From the NCBI GenBank assembly GCA_004292855.1, contig RDXN01000034.1, forward strand, positions 1 to 64,000: a DNA stretch of 64,000 nucleotides, written 5' to 3'. Both the position numbers and the translations under genes were made by a program. The notes below the pieces were generated by a model that had not been told where the DNA came from, did no database searches, and was given only the letters and a program-made list of their open reading frames with translations. Source of the stretch: Cytophagales bacterium. Its GTDB lineage: Bacteria > Bacteroidota > Bacteroidia > Cytophagales > Spirosomataceae. Each line of letters opens with the position of its first letter. Position 1 is the first letter of the stretch. Below are positions 36,368 to 45,418 of this stretch, piece by piece.

Positions 36368-38017
36368 ATGCGCTCTTTCTCCTACCTACCCGTACTAGCC
36401 TGTCTGTTCGGATTTGGTTGTCAAACTCGCCAAAAGGCTGATCTGCTGATCACTAACGCTACAGTCTACACGGCCGATTCGACCTTTTCAACGGCTAATG
36501 CCTTCGCTGTCAGGGATGGCAAATTCGTGGCCGTTGGCAAAACCGACGATCTAACAAAGCTAGTTGATGCCGACAGCACTGCCGATTTAGGCGGCCAACC
36601 CGTGTATCCCGGCCTTTTCGACCCACATTCACACTTCATGGGCCTAGGCCAAATGCTCGATCAGGCCGATTTAGTAGGGGCTACTTCCTACAGAGAAACG
36701 ATTGAACGGCTCCGGGCATTCGGGCAGAAAAACCCGCAGGCCATCTGGCTTATTGGTCGAGGTTGGGATCAAAACGACTGGCCCAAAACCGATTCGCCCG
36801 TTCGCGGTTTCCCAACCAAAGCCCAACTCGACGCGGCCTTCCCGAACATTCCGGTAGCCCTCACCCGTGTAGATGGGCACGCCCTACTCGTGAACAGCAA
36901 GGCACTGCGGCTGGCTCAAATTACGGGAGGGAGTAAACTAGCCGGGGGTGAAGTAGTACTCGATGCACAGGGTCAACCCACGGGCGTTTTGGTCGACAAT
37001 GCCATGCAGATGGTCCGGCGGGTGATTCCGCAACCCGACGAAAAAGACAAGGAACGGATGCTGCTGGCGGCACAAAAAGTTTGCTTCTCGCTGGGGCTTA
37101 CCTCCGTTTCAGACGCGGGCTTAAACCAAACCGACATTGAGTTGGTGGAGCGATTGCAGAAAGAAAACAAGCTCAAAATTCGCGACTACGTCATGGTGTC
37201 GCTGGGCCTGCCCAACCTCGATTATTACCTCAAGCGTGGCCCCTTCCAAACCGACCGACTAACCGTCCGCTCCTTCAAACTCTACGCCGACGGTGCGCTT
37301 GGCTCACGCGGGGCCTGCCTACGCAAACCCTACGCTGATCGCCCCGAAACAGGCGGGTTCCTGCTGCTCAGCCCTACCGAACTGGAACGCGTGCTGACAC
37401 AACTGGCAGGTAGCGGGTTTCAGGCCAACACCCACTGCATCGGCGACTCGGCCAACCACATCATTCTGGATTTGTATGGCAAGTTGTTAAAAACGAAAAA
37501 TGACCGTCGCTGGCGCATCGAACACGCGCAGGTGGTCTCCCCTGAGGATGTCTGGAAGTTTAATCGCTATTCAGTAATTCCATCGGTACAACCCACCCAC
37601 GCCACCTCCGATATGTACTGGGCGGGCGACCGGCTGGGTAGCGTTCGGGTAAAAGGAGCCTACGCCTTTAAGGATTTAATGAAGCAGAACGGAATCATCG
37701 CGTTTGGCAGCGATTTTCCGGTCGAAGCCGTTAACCCACTCTTTGGATTCCACTCGGCCACGGCTCGACAGGACGACAAGAACTTTCCCGTAGGTGGTTA
37801 CCAAATGGAAAACGCCGTCGACCGCCAATCGGCCCTGTTGGCCATGACGCGCTGGGCAGCTTACGCCAATTTTGAGGACCACCTGCGCGGCAGCATCGCC
37901 CCCGGCAAACAAGCCGATTTTGTGGTTCTCAATCAGGACATCATGAAGGCCCCGGCCCCCACGCTCCGGCAAACCAAAGTCCTGCAAACCTGGGTTGGTG
38001 GAGAGCGGGTTTACTAG
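36368..38017 (+). CDS. Amidohydrolase (YtcJ-like) lipoprotein
   Basis: A 549-residue metal-dependent hydrolase of the amidohydrolase_3 type. A lipobox ends the signal (LFGFGC), so it is anchored outside the cytoplasm. Metal and active-site landmarks: PGLFDPHSHFMG, VDGHALLVNSKAL, KLYADGALGSRGA, NTHCIGDSA, RIEHAQVV, FGSDFPVEAVNP. Length is normal. Substrate unknown. I chose ATG 36368; an in-frame TTG lies eight codons upstream but would spoil the signal peptide. Confidence 0.9.
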   Translation: MRSFSYLPVLACLFGFGCQTRQKADLLITNATVYTADSTFSTANAFAVRDGKFVAVGKTDDLTKLVDADSTADLGGQPVYPGLFDPHSHFMGLGQMLDQADLVGATSYRETIERLRAFGQKNPQAIWLIGRGWDQNDWPKTDSPVRGFPTKAQLDAAFPNIPVALTRVDGHALLVNSKALRLAQITGGSKLAGGEVVLDAQGQPTGVLVDNAMQMVRRVIPQPDEKDKERMLLAAQKVCFSLGLTSVSDAGLNQTDIELVERLQKENKLKIRDYVMVSLGLPNLDYYLKRGPFQTDRLTVRSFKLYADGALGSRGACLRKPYADRPETGGFLLLSPTELERVLTQLAGSGFQANTHCIGDSANHIILDLYGKLLKTKNDRRWRIEHAQVVSPEDVWKFNRYSVIPSVQPTHATSDMYWAGDRLGSVRVKGAYAFKDLMKQNGIIAFGSDFPVEAVNPLFGFHSATARQDDKNFPVGGYQMENAVDRQSALLAMTRWAAYANFEDHLRGSIAPGKQADFVVLNQDIMKAPAPTLRQTKVLQTWVGGERVY

Positions 38018-38041
38018 CGCGTTTTATTTACATTTGAGTGT

Positions 38042-39421
38042 ATGGAACGCCTGTCAGCACTAAACGCACTGCCTATTTTGGCAGAAATTGATTCTCTAAA
38101 GACTGAGATCGATTCGCTACGTCCTCTTTCAAAAGACCAGGAGGGACGTATTATGCAAAAGTTCCGCCTTGACTGGAATTATCACTCCAACGCAATCGAA
38201 GGTAATTCATTAAATTACGGCGAGACAGTTGCGTTTCTGATGCACGGCATCACCGCCAAAGGCAAGCCCTTTAAAGACTATCTGGATATTCGAGGACACA
38301 ACAACGCTATCGATTATTTGCTGGATTTGGTTCGGGGGAATGATTATCTGACTGAAACAGACATTCGCAATCTTCATCAACTCTTGCTTGGCGAACCCTA
38401 CGAAGTAGATGCGCAAACATCCGAGGGTCAACCAACACGAAAACGAATTATCCCTGGACAGTATAAGACCTCGCCTAACCATGTGCTGACAACCACTGGT
38501 CAAATACACTATTATGCCGCTCCTGAAGAGACACCTGCCAAAATGGGCGACCTGATGAATTGGTACAGAGAGAGTTCTACCGACTCTGAATTGCATCCGG
38601 TTGTTGTAGCGGCTCTTTTCCACCATCGTTTCGTGTCAATCCACCCCTTCGATGATGGTAATGGGCGCATGACGCGGCTTTTGATGAACCTCATGCTGAT
38701 GCGGTATCATTATCCACCTACAGTCATCAAACAGCAAGACCGGGGCGTTTACTATTTGACACTGAGCCAAGCCGACACGGGCGACGATGAGCCATTCGTA
38801 CAATTCATTGCTGAGAATGTAAAAGCAGGCTTAGAACTTTATTTGAAGGGAGCTAAAGGCGAAAGCCTGGATGAGCCGGATGACCTGGATAAGGAATTGG
38901 CGTTGTTCAAGATGGAGATTGAAGGTAAAGTGAGTGTTAAGGAGGTAAAGCGGACAATCGAAAATCAATATCGCACTTACCAAGAATCCTTCAAACCATT
39001 GCTTAATCAGACTAGGACTGTTCTGACAAAATTCTTAGATTTCTTTGAGAGTTATGGCGAACAGGTTGACTCAGTCTTGATCACTGATAAGCTAACTAAA
39101 AAATTTGGCAACCGTCCGACTCGCTTCGAGTTTGATAACTTTATTGAATCATGGTTGAAGTCTAATGACTTTTCTGGGAAAATTGGCCTTAAACTATCTT
39201 TATCAGGATACAAGAGAAGACCATCAACAGACATTGATATTGAACTAAGCTTCCATCGCCTAGATTACAGCTATTCTATTGATTATAAATTCAATGACCT
39301 CGATTCTGTAACCATTATCAACGGATATTATGGTGAGATTTTGAGCCAAAGCTTAATTGGAAAAACTGCTAATAGTATTGGTCGCGATATACTCAACTTG
39401 TTAAAGAAAGACAGTACCTAG
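38042..39421 (+). CDS. Fic family protein (class II)
   Basis: A 459-residue protein with the Fic motif HPFDDGNGR (residues 201-209), the core of an enzyme that transfers AMP or another nucleotide phosphate onto hydroxyl side chains. An N-terminal inhibitory helix SNAIEGN (49-55) matches (S/T)xxxE(G/N), so E53 should hold the enzyme in check as in class II Fic proteins. Residues 275-459 form an extra C-terminal region with no recognised domain; its DNA is more AT-rich than that of its neighbours. ATG 38042, 24 bp after the amidohydrolase. Confidence 0.9.
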   Translation: MERLSALNALPILAEIDSLKTEIDSLRPLSKDQEGRIMQKFRLDWNYHSNAIEGNSLNYGETVAFLMHGITAKGKPFKDYLDIRGHNNAIDYLLDLVRGNDYLTETDIRNLHQLLLGEPYEVDAQTSEGQPTRKRIIPGQYKTSPNHVLTTTGQIHYYAAPEETPAKMGDLMNWYRESSTDSELHPVVVAALFHHRFVSIHPFDDGNGRMTRLLMNLMLMRYHYPPTVIKQQDRGVYYLTLSQADTGDDEPFVQFIAENVKAGLELYLKGAKGESLDEPDDLDKELALFKMEIEGKVSVKEVKRTIENQYRTYQESFKPLLNQTRTVLTKFLDFFESYGEQVDSVLITDKLTKKFGNRPTRFEFDNFIESWLKSNDFSGKIGLKLSLSGYKRRPSTDIDIELSFHRLDYSYSIDYKFNDLDSVTIINGYYGEILSQSLIGKTANSIGRDILNLLKKDST

Positions 39422-39444
39422 ATTAAGTGCCCCCTCCCAATATT

Positions 39445-40221
39445 CTAACGCGGCTTCTGCTTCGTCAGGGTCTGCATGAATGTCAGCGTGACGCCCCCTG
39501 TCTCAGCCATGGGGTAGAGCAGGCGCAGGAACGCGGCTTGTTTGGCTTTGGGCAGATACACAAATCCCCGTACCGACTCACCGGGTTGGATGTACGTCCG
39601 ATGAACAGCTAATTCCCGCCAGCGATACGACTCGAAATCAAATTGCTGCATCCGGTTGGCAAATACGCCGTGGTCGATTACGCGTTTGGCCTGAATCAGG
39701 TTGTAAGCATTGTTATGAGCCACTCGGTTTCGTGCCCAACTACCATAATCCTGCCGACGCGACGATGATGATACATCGCTGGCAATGGCCGCAACGAGCA
39801 ACACTGTGTTGATCACTTTGGCCGTTTTGATGCGCCGTTCTTCGCGGGCTACCTTGTCCTTCACAAGTTCCACCTCGGTGGCCGGGTTGGCCGCAAACCG
39901 GAACACCGGCAGCGACGCGTTTCGCTCATCGCGAAGGGTGTCTTCATTGGCGTCGAGGGCCACGTACCGAAACCGCGACGGGTCGAAATCAATGGCTTGG
40001 TTTGAGCGATTTTTGATCTCAATGTCCATCGCCAGATACTCCATGTCTTCGCGCTCGAACGAGGCAACCACCATTAGGCTATCAGACTCGGCTCTGGTCA
40101 CCATTCGCCCCTCAATTTGCGCGACCTCACCCGTGACGGGGGTCAGCGACAAATACGATGTTGAGGAAGCACAGCCGCCAAGCGTGAGGGCCGTCAAGAA
40201 AAGTAAAAGGTTCGTTTTCAT
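39445..40221 (-). CDS. Lipoprotein of unknown function
   Basis: A 258-residue lipoprotein (signal ending in LTLGGC). The central part (DIEIKNRSNQAIDFDPSRFRY) resembles small immunoglobulin-like domains of envelope proteins, followed by a possible membrane-associated segment (VINTVLLVAAIASDVSSSS) and a C-terminal strand region with GESVRGFVYLPK. No specific family recognised. Monocistronic, convergent with the Fic gene. Confidence 0.7.
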   Translation of the reverse strand: MKTNLLLFLTALTLGGCASSTSYLSLTPVTGEVAQIEGRMVTRAESDSLMVVASFEREDMEYLAMDIEIKNRSNQAIDFDPSRFRYVALDANEDTLRDERNASLPVFRFAANPATEVELVKDKVAREERRIKTAKVINTVLLVAAIASDVSSSSRRQDYGSWARNRVAHNNAYNLIQAKRVIDHGVFANRMQQFDFESYRWRELAVHRTYIQPGESVRGFVYLPKAKQAAFLRLLYPMAETGGVTLTFMQTLTKQKPR

Positions 40222-40362
40222 GGTGTTGAAGGAGTTATGTGTTTGTTGTTCTGTCGAACAAAGCTATATAGCAAGTGGCATATTCGCAATAGCTTCGTTT
40301 AGAGAGATGACCGCACAGATGGGGCCGATCTCTAACCCAGATGACATCTCTGCAACAAGCTG

Positions 40363-40370
40363 TATCTTTG
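40363..40370 (+). promoter_or_regulatory. Possible -7 box for queE
   Basis: TATCTTTG fits the Bacteroidota -7 consensus. It lies only 4 bp before the first queE ATG, so the transcript would start at or next to that ATG. No -33 TTG at the usual spacing. Confidence 0.4.
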
Positions 40371-40374
40371 CCTT

Positions 40375-41010
40375 ATGAATACAACACAGACCGAACCAAC
40401 TGTACAAACCGCAACCCTTCCCGTTATGGAGTCTTTTTACACCCTACAGGGTGAGGGAGCACACAGCGGTAAAGCTGCCTATTTTATCCGGCTCGGCGGC
40501 TGCGACGTGGGTTGCCACTGGTGTGATGTTAAAGAGTCGTGGGACGTACATGCACATCCTCAACAGAGCATCGACACCATTGTGGCGGGCGCGATGACCC
40601 ATCCGGGTCGTATGGCCGTTATTACCGGGGGCGAACCTCTCATGCACGACCTCACCAACTTAACCGCTGCCCTGCAAACGGCAGGTTTCGCCACCAACAT
40701 CGAAACATCGGGCGTGTGCGAAACCGTCACGGGTAGCTGGGATTGGGTTTGCTTTTCACCCAAAAAGTTCAAAAAACCCAACCTGGCCATCTACCAGCAG
40801 GCCGACGAACTGAAAGTCATTATCTACAACAAGTCGGACTTTGCCTTTGCCGAGTCGTTTGTGCCCTACCTCCGCCCGGACTGCCGTTTGTTTCTGCAAA
40901 CCGAGTGGAGCCGAACAAAAGAAATGCTCCCGCTCATCGTTGATTATGTAAAAGAGAATCCACAATGGCAAGTGTCTTTGCAAACGCACAAATACATGAA
41001 TATTCCCTAA
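40375..41010 (+). CDS. queE: 7-carboxy-7-deazaguanine synthase
   Basis: A 211-residue radical SAM enzyme that contracts 6-carboxytetrahydropterin to 7-carboxy-7-deazaguanine in queuosine synthesis. The cluster-binding cysteines are C43, C47 and C50 in GGCDVGCHWCDVKESW; SAM-binding GGEPLMH follows. The family usually begins close to MESFYTLQGEG, so the ATG at 40426 is a possible alternative; the putative -7 box just upstream of 40375 would favour the later start or a leaderless message. Other queuosine genes are not nearby. The next gene starts inside or just after it. Confidence 0.93.
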   Translation: MNTTQTEPTVQTATLPVMESFYTLQGEGAHSGKAAYFIRLGGCDVGCHWCDVKESWDVHAHPQQSIDTIVAGAMTHPGRMAVITGGEPLMHDLTNLTAALQTAGFATNIETSGVCETVTGSWDWVCFSPKKFKKPNLAIYQQADELKVIIYNKSDFAFAESFVPYLRPDCRLFLQTEWSRTKEMLPLIVDYVKENPQWQVSLQTHKYMNIP

Positions 41011-42944
41011 AGTTGGCAGTCGGCAGTGGGCACAAATACTGCCTGCTGCTAACTGCCTACTGCCTGCTGCTCACTGTCCCCTCCTTCTCCCAGGATGCCA
41101 AAACCAAACAGCTTTACGACCAGTCGATGAAGTTATTTAGTGAGCGTAAGGCCAATGAGGCTATCACGTTCATGCAGGAGGCTATAAAGCGCGAACCAAG
41201 CTTTGCCGATGCTCATCTGAAATTAGGCCAACTGTATGAGTTCACTCGGCGCGTCGAACCCGCGTTGGTAGCCTATCGTGAGGGGGTCCGACTTCAACCC
41301 GACGCACCCGCCACGGCCCCGGCCTACCAATCGTTGAGCAACTTGCTGCTGAAACTGGGGCGTTACGCCGAAGCCATACCAAACCTCGAAAAATACGCCA
41401 CGTTCTTTGCACCGCAGTCGCCACAGGCACAGCGCGTGGAACGGATGCTGATTACGGCCCGCTTTGGGCTGGAGGCACTGCAACATCCGCAGAACGTGAC
41501 CCCCAAACCGGTGTCGCCCGCGCTGCAAACCACCCCTTCGCAGTATTTTCCGGTGCTGACCGCCGACGAGCAAACGATGGTGTTTACGGTTCTGAAACCC
41601 GAAGGCGACGAAGACCTATTCACCACCACGTTCAACGGCGAAATTTGGCAACCGCCCGTGTCTCTTTCACCCAACATCAATACACCCGAGAACGAAGGCA
41701 CACCAAGCCTTTCGGCCGATGGCCGAACGCTGGTGTTTACGGCCTGTCAGGGTCGCAAAGGATTTGGGAGCTGCGATTTGTACATCACTCGTCGAACAGG
41801 CATTGAATGGTCGGAGCCGCAAAATCTTGGCCCCAACGTCAACACCCGGCATTACGAATCCCAGCCGGCCCTCTCAGCCGACGGTCGGCGGCTGTACTTC
41901 GTCTCGGACAGGCCCGGCGGGCGGGGCCGACGCGACATCTGGCGCACCAATGCCGACGCCGATGGAAACTGGCAGGAGCCAATCAATTTGGGTGCGCCAA
42001 TCAACACGGCCCTGAACGAGGCATCGCCGTTCATACACGCCAACGGGCAAACGCTATTTTTTGCGTCGGAGGGGCACCCCGGCATGGGTGGGTATGACCT
42101 GTTTGTAAGCGACAGTACGCAAACGAGCAGTTCTCAACGCTGGTCATCTCCAACCAATTTGGGGTATCCTATCAACACATCAGAAGATCAGGCGTCGCTG
42201 TTTGTATCGGCTAACGGGGTGCGGGGGTATTACTCGTTTGAGGAGCAAAAAGACGGGGTGTCGCAACGGTCACGTGTTTACGTGTTCGACATGCCAGAGT
42301 CGCTTCGAGAGCGCGTGAAACCTGTAAGCTACTTAAAGGGTGTTATTACTAATGGAAAGAGCAATATCCCCCTGTCGGCTACGATTGAGTTGATTGATCT
42401 GGCAACCAATCAGACGGTTTCGCGGGTTACGTCGGACACGCAAACGGGCCAATACGCGATTGTGTTGCCCACAGAGGGCGAATACGCACTCTACGTAAAC
42501 AGCCCCGGCTACCTGTTCAAGAGCCTCTCGTTCGATTTTACGCAGAAGAACAAAGAGGGCAACCGAGGGGTTGTGTTACCCGTGTTGCTCGAACCCATCA
42601 GTGCGACAAGCCGCGAAACGCTCAACAATCTTTTCTTTGAGTCAGGCCGGTACGATGTTGCAGGCAAATCGCGTACCGAACTGGGCCGATTAGCGCAGTT
42701 TATGAAAGCAAATCCCACGGTGAGTGTCGAAATTTCGGGGCACACCGACGATCAGGGCGATGCCACTGCGAATCTGGCTCTGTCGAAAAAGCGAGCACAA
42801 GCCGTTGTTGCGTACCTGACCGAGGCCGGCATCGACGCCACCCGAATCCGGGCAACGGGCTTTGGAAAAACGCGCCCCCTCTTCCCCAACACGAGCGACG
42901 AAAACCGCCGACTCAATCGCCGAATTGAGTGGCGGGTGCTGTGA
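40965..42944 (+). CDS. OmpA family protein with TPR and PD40 propeller repeats
   Basis: A 659-residue envelope protein. After the signal peptide come tetratricopeptide repeats (about 50-150), a WD40-like PD40 propeller (about 185-435; TPSLSADGRTLVFTACQG, QPALSADGRRLYFVSDRPGG), a carboxypeptidase-regulatory-like beta domain (about 460-530) and a C-terminal OmpA domain that binds peptidoglycan (EISGHTDDQGDATANLALSKK). Such proteins accompany PorP/SprF-type systems. The first ATG (40965) overlaps queE by 46 bp; a TTG at 41013 just after the queE stop is an alternative. The signal-peptide core YCLLLTAYCLLLTV is encoded by a CTGCC-type dispersed repeat. Confidence 0.88.
   Translation: MASVFANAQIHEYSLKLAVGSGHKYCLLLTAYCLLLTVPSFSQDAKTKQLYDQSMKLFSERKANEAITFMQEAIKREPSFADAHLKLGQLYEFTRRVEPALVAYREGVRLQPDAPATAPAYQSLSNLLLKLGRYAEAIPNLEKYATFFAPQSPQAQRVERMLITARFGLEALQHPQNVTPKPVSPALQTTPSQYFPVLTADEQTMVFTVLKPEGDEDLFTTTFNGEIWQPPVSLSPNINTPENEGTPSLSADGRTLVFTACQGRKGFGSCDLYITRRTGIEWSEPQNLGPNVNTRHYESQPALSADGRRLYFVSDRPGGRGRRDIWRTNADADGNWQEPINLGAPINTALNEASPFIHANGQTLFFASEGHPGMGGYDLFVSDSTQTSSSQRWSSPTNLGYPINTSEDQASLFVSANGVRGYYSFEEQKDGVSQRSRVYVFDMPESLRERVKPVSYLKGVITNGKSNIPLSATIELIDLATNQTVSRVTSDTQTGQYAIVLPTEGEYALYVNSPGYLFKSLSFDFTQKNKEGNRGVVLPVLLEPISATSRETLNNLFFESGRYDVAGKSRTELGRLAQFMKANPTVSVEISGHTDDQGDATANLALSKKRAQAVVAYLTEAGIDATRIRATGFGKTRPLFPNTSDENRRLNRRIEWRVL
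41012..41077. repeat. CTGCCAACTG-type repeat, copy 1 (inside a coding region)
   Basis: GTTGGCAGTCGGCAGTGGGC is inverted relative to the tandem-like ACTGCCTGCTGCTAACTGCC and TACTGCCTGCTGCTCACTG. The second arm encodes the hydrophobic core of the OmpA protein's signal peptide. Related copies: 44152-44195 and 45330-45418. Confidence 0.75.
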
Positions 42945-42983
42945 AAATCGCATTAACACACATACCCTATCCTATTGGTCCAC

Positions 42984-43014
42984 TTGGTTTTCGGGTGAAA
43001 TTTTTCCAACTTTG
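42984..43014 (+). promoter_or_regulatory. Promoter of trxB
   Basis: TTG (42984-42986), 20 bp, then CAACTTTG (43007-43014): close to the Bacteroidota pattern TTG-N20-TAnnTTTG, about 100 bp before the trxB start. Confidence 0.55.
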
Positions 43015-43111
43015 CATTTGTTGTAAGTAAAAAACAGTAGCATATGGTTGCTTCTGGCTTGTACGAGAGCGGCTGTTTCTATTGGTTCAACAACATTCTT
43101 TCTGAGTGACG

Positions 43112-44080
43112 ATGACTCCCGAACACGTAAAGTGCCTTATTATAGGTTCTGGTCCTGCCGGCTATACAGCCGCCATTTATGCCGCGCGGGCCAACATGCA
43201 CCCTGTTCTGTATCAGGGTTCGCAACCCGGTGGTCAATTGACCATAACCACCGAAGTCGATAATTTTCCGGGTTATCCGCAGGGCGTCGATGGCCCGCAG
43301 ATGATGCAGGATCTCGAAACACAAGCCCGCCGGTTTGGGACTGATGTTCGCTACGGTATGGTAACGGCGGTGCAATTCGAGAGCAACCCGAGCCCCGACA
43401 AACCCCACCGCGTTATTGTCGACGAAAAAATTGAAATCACCGCCGACAGTGTGATTATCTCGACCGGAGCTTCGGCCAAATGGCTCGGGTTACCCTCGGA
43501 GATGCGTTTGAATGGTCACGGGGTTTCGGCTTGTGCCGTTTGCGACGGGTTCTTCTTCCGTAATCAGGACGTTGCCATCGTTGGCGCGGGCGACACAGCC
43601 GCCGAAGAAGCAAGCTACCTATCGGGCATGTGCCGCAAGGTATATATGCTCGTCCGGCGCGATCAAATGCGGGCCTCGCGTTTCATGCAGCAACGCGTTC
43701 AGACTAAAGAAAACATCGAAATATTGTGGAACACTGAAACCCTCGAAGTCCTCGGCGACGACGCGGTAACGGGTGTTCTTGTACGCAACGCGGTGACGGG
43801 TGAGCAACAAACGCTCGACGTGACTGGCTTCTTTGTGGCTATTGGGCATAAACCCAACACCGGAATTTTTAAAGACTTTCTCGATATGGACGAGAATGGC
43901 TACATTCTGACCGAAAAAGGAAGCACACGCACAAACATCCCCGGCGTCTTTGCCTGTGGTGATGCACAGGACAACGTCTATCGGCAAGCCATTACGGCTG
44001 CCGGAACGGGCTGCATGGCCTCGCTCGATGCCGAACGGTATCTGGTGATGCTCGAAATGCAGCATTCAATGCTAGTATAA
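43112..44080 (+). CDS. trxB: Thioredoxin-disulfide reductase
   Basis: A 322-residue flavoenzyme that passes electrons from NADPH to thioredoxin. FAD motif GSGPAGYTAAIYAA (residues 12-25), redox-active pair C141 and C144 in SACAVCDG, NADPH motif VGAGDTAAEEASYL, and C-terminal FACGDAQDNVYRQAITAAGTG. Complete. ATG 43112 is preferred over an in-frame GTG two codons upstream. Preceded by a recognisable promoter. Confidence 0.97.
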   Translation: MTPEHVKCLIIGSGPAGYTAAIYAARANMHPVLYQGSQPGGQLTITTEVDNFPGYPQGVDGPQMMQDLETQARRFGTDVRYGMVTAVQFESNPSPDKPHRVIVDEKIEITADSVIISTGASAKWLGLPSEMRLNGHGVSACAVCDGFFFRNQDVAIVGAGDTAAEEASYLSGMCRKVYMLVRRDQMRASRFMQQRVQTKENIEILWNTETLEVLGDDAVTGVLVRNAVTGEQQTLDVTGFFVAIGHKPNTGIFKDFLDMDENGYILTEKGSTRTNIPGVFACGDAQDNVYRQAITAAGTGCMASLDAERYLVMLEMQHSMLV

Positions 44081-44151
44081 TACGTAACGTTTAACCCGGC
44101 TTCGGGCTTTCCACCCATTTCCGTCTACGCTGCCTCATGAGCTACCTATCG

Positions 44152-44195
44152 GTGAGCAGTTGGCCTCCTTAAAACCGACGCCAACTGCCCACTGC
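44152..44195. repeat. CTGCCAACTG-type repeat, copy 2
   Basis: GTGAGCAGTTGGC at about 44152 pairs with GCCAACTGCCCACTGC (44180-44195), between trxB and the M23 peptidase gene. Confidence 0.6.
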
Positions 44196-44253
44196 AGCTT
44201 GTTTGTTGTGTTTCGGAGATGAACGGTTATCCGCTGCCGATATCACTGAATCG

Positions 44254-45330
44254 ATGAGAAAGAATCGAATCGCATGGCTAATAACCGCTGGATGCTTATT
44301 TGCCAACACCATTACAGCACAGGCGCAGGAGCGGGGCTTATTCAAGAATTCTCGCATTAAGCCAAAGAGCACCTATAGTCCAAACCTTCCGGCATCTGAG
44401 GAAAAGAAAGAAAAGGTTGACGTATTTGAGCAAGAGACCACCAATCTGCGCTTTAACAACCAATTTGAGCCGAAGAAAGAGGTGAACCTCGTAGTGGCCG
44501 AAGATACGATGATGATCGATCAGGGCGAAACGAGCGTTGTGGAAGTGATTGACTCGGTTCAGGTGGGTGATGAATGGGTGAAAATTGCGGATTACTACGC
44601 CGTTTGGGATTCACGCCACGTTGACCCCTACAACATTAACCCGCTTGAGTTCGACGAGGTTATCGATATCAAACTCTACGACCCACCAGCTAATCATTTT
44701 TGGTCGGCTCCGCTTCAAGAGGGAAAACTAACGTCTAATTTCGGCTATCGTTGGGGCCGTTGGCACACGGGTGCCGACCTCGATTGCGAAACCGGCGACC
44801 CCGTTTATGCTGCCTTCGACGGTATAGTCCGCGTGGTGGGTTGGGATGGCAGTGGTTACGGGCGTTTTGTCCTGATCCGACACTACAATGGTCTCGAAAC
44901 GCTCTATGGCCACCTCTCCAAGCAACTGGTCGAGAATGGCCAATTGATTAAAGCAGGCGATCAAATAGGTCTCGGTGGTAGCACGGGCCGCAGTTCCGGG
45001 TCACATCTTCATTATGAGACTCGCTACGAAGGCAACCCTTTTACTCCACTCGCTATTTACTCATTTCCTGATAATGTACTTAAATCTGACCACTTCCTGC
45101 TCACCGGTCAGGTATGGGACTATCTGCGTGGTGGCCGCTCTTCGGCGGGGTCAGGCGATTTGAGCTTTAAGCCAAAATTCAAACGGACAGTGTTGCATAA
45201 AGTACGGCATGGCGAAACCCTCTCATCAATTGCCGGTCGCTATGGCCTGTCGACCTCGACGTTGGCCCGCAAGAACCACCTGTCGTCGCGCTCGCGTATT
45301 CGACCCGGGCAGAAATTGCGAGTTAATTAG
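44254..45330 (+). CDS. M23 peptidase with LysM domain
   Basis: A 358-residue exported wall hydrolase or regulator. A signal peptide (1-24, ending AQAQ) leads to a linker, then an M23 zinc endopeptidase fold (SNFGYRWGRWHTGADLDCETG with zinc His and Asp; GSHLHYETRYEG with the last histidine), then a C-terminal LysM peptidoglycan-binding domain (HKVRHGETLSSIAGRYGLS). Metal ligands HxxxD and HxH look intact, so it may be active on peptide crosslinks. I chose ATG 44254 because it begins the signal peptide directly. Confidence 0.93.
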   Translation: MRKNRIAWLITAGCLFANTITAQAQERGLFKNSRIKPKSTYSPNLPASEEKKEKVDVFEQETTNLRFNNQFEPKKEVNLVVAEDTMMIDQGETSVVEVIDSVQVGDEWVKIADYYAVWDSRHVDPYNINPLEFDEVIDIKLYDPPANHFWSAPLQEGKLTSNFGYRWGRWHTGADLDCETGDPVYAAFDGIVRVVGWDGSGYGRFVLIRHYNGLETLYGHLSKQLVENGQLIKAGDQIGLGGSTGRSSGSHLHYETRYEGNPFTPLAIYSFPDNVLKSDHFLLTGQVWDYLRGGRSSAGSGDLSFKPKFKRTVLHKVRHGETLSSIAGRYGLSTSTLARKNHLSSRSRIRPGQKLRVN

Positions 45331-45418
45331 GAACAGTTGGCAGGAGAGGTAAGCAGTCAGTGACGGGAATCAATCGGTTATGCGTAATCTGCATACTGCC
45401 TCTGCCAACTGCTCCTAA
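45330..45418. repeat. CTGCCAACTG-type repeat, copy 3
   Basis: GAACAGTTGGCAGGAGAGG (45331) and TCTGCCAACTGCTCC (about 45401) are inverted. The element fills the gap between the convergent M23 peptidase and phospholipase-like genes and touches both stop codons. Confidence 0.7.
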
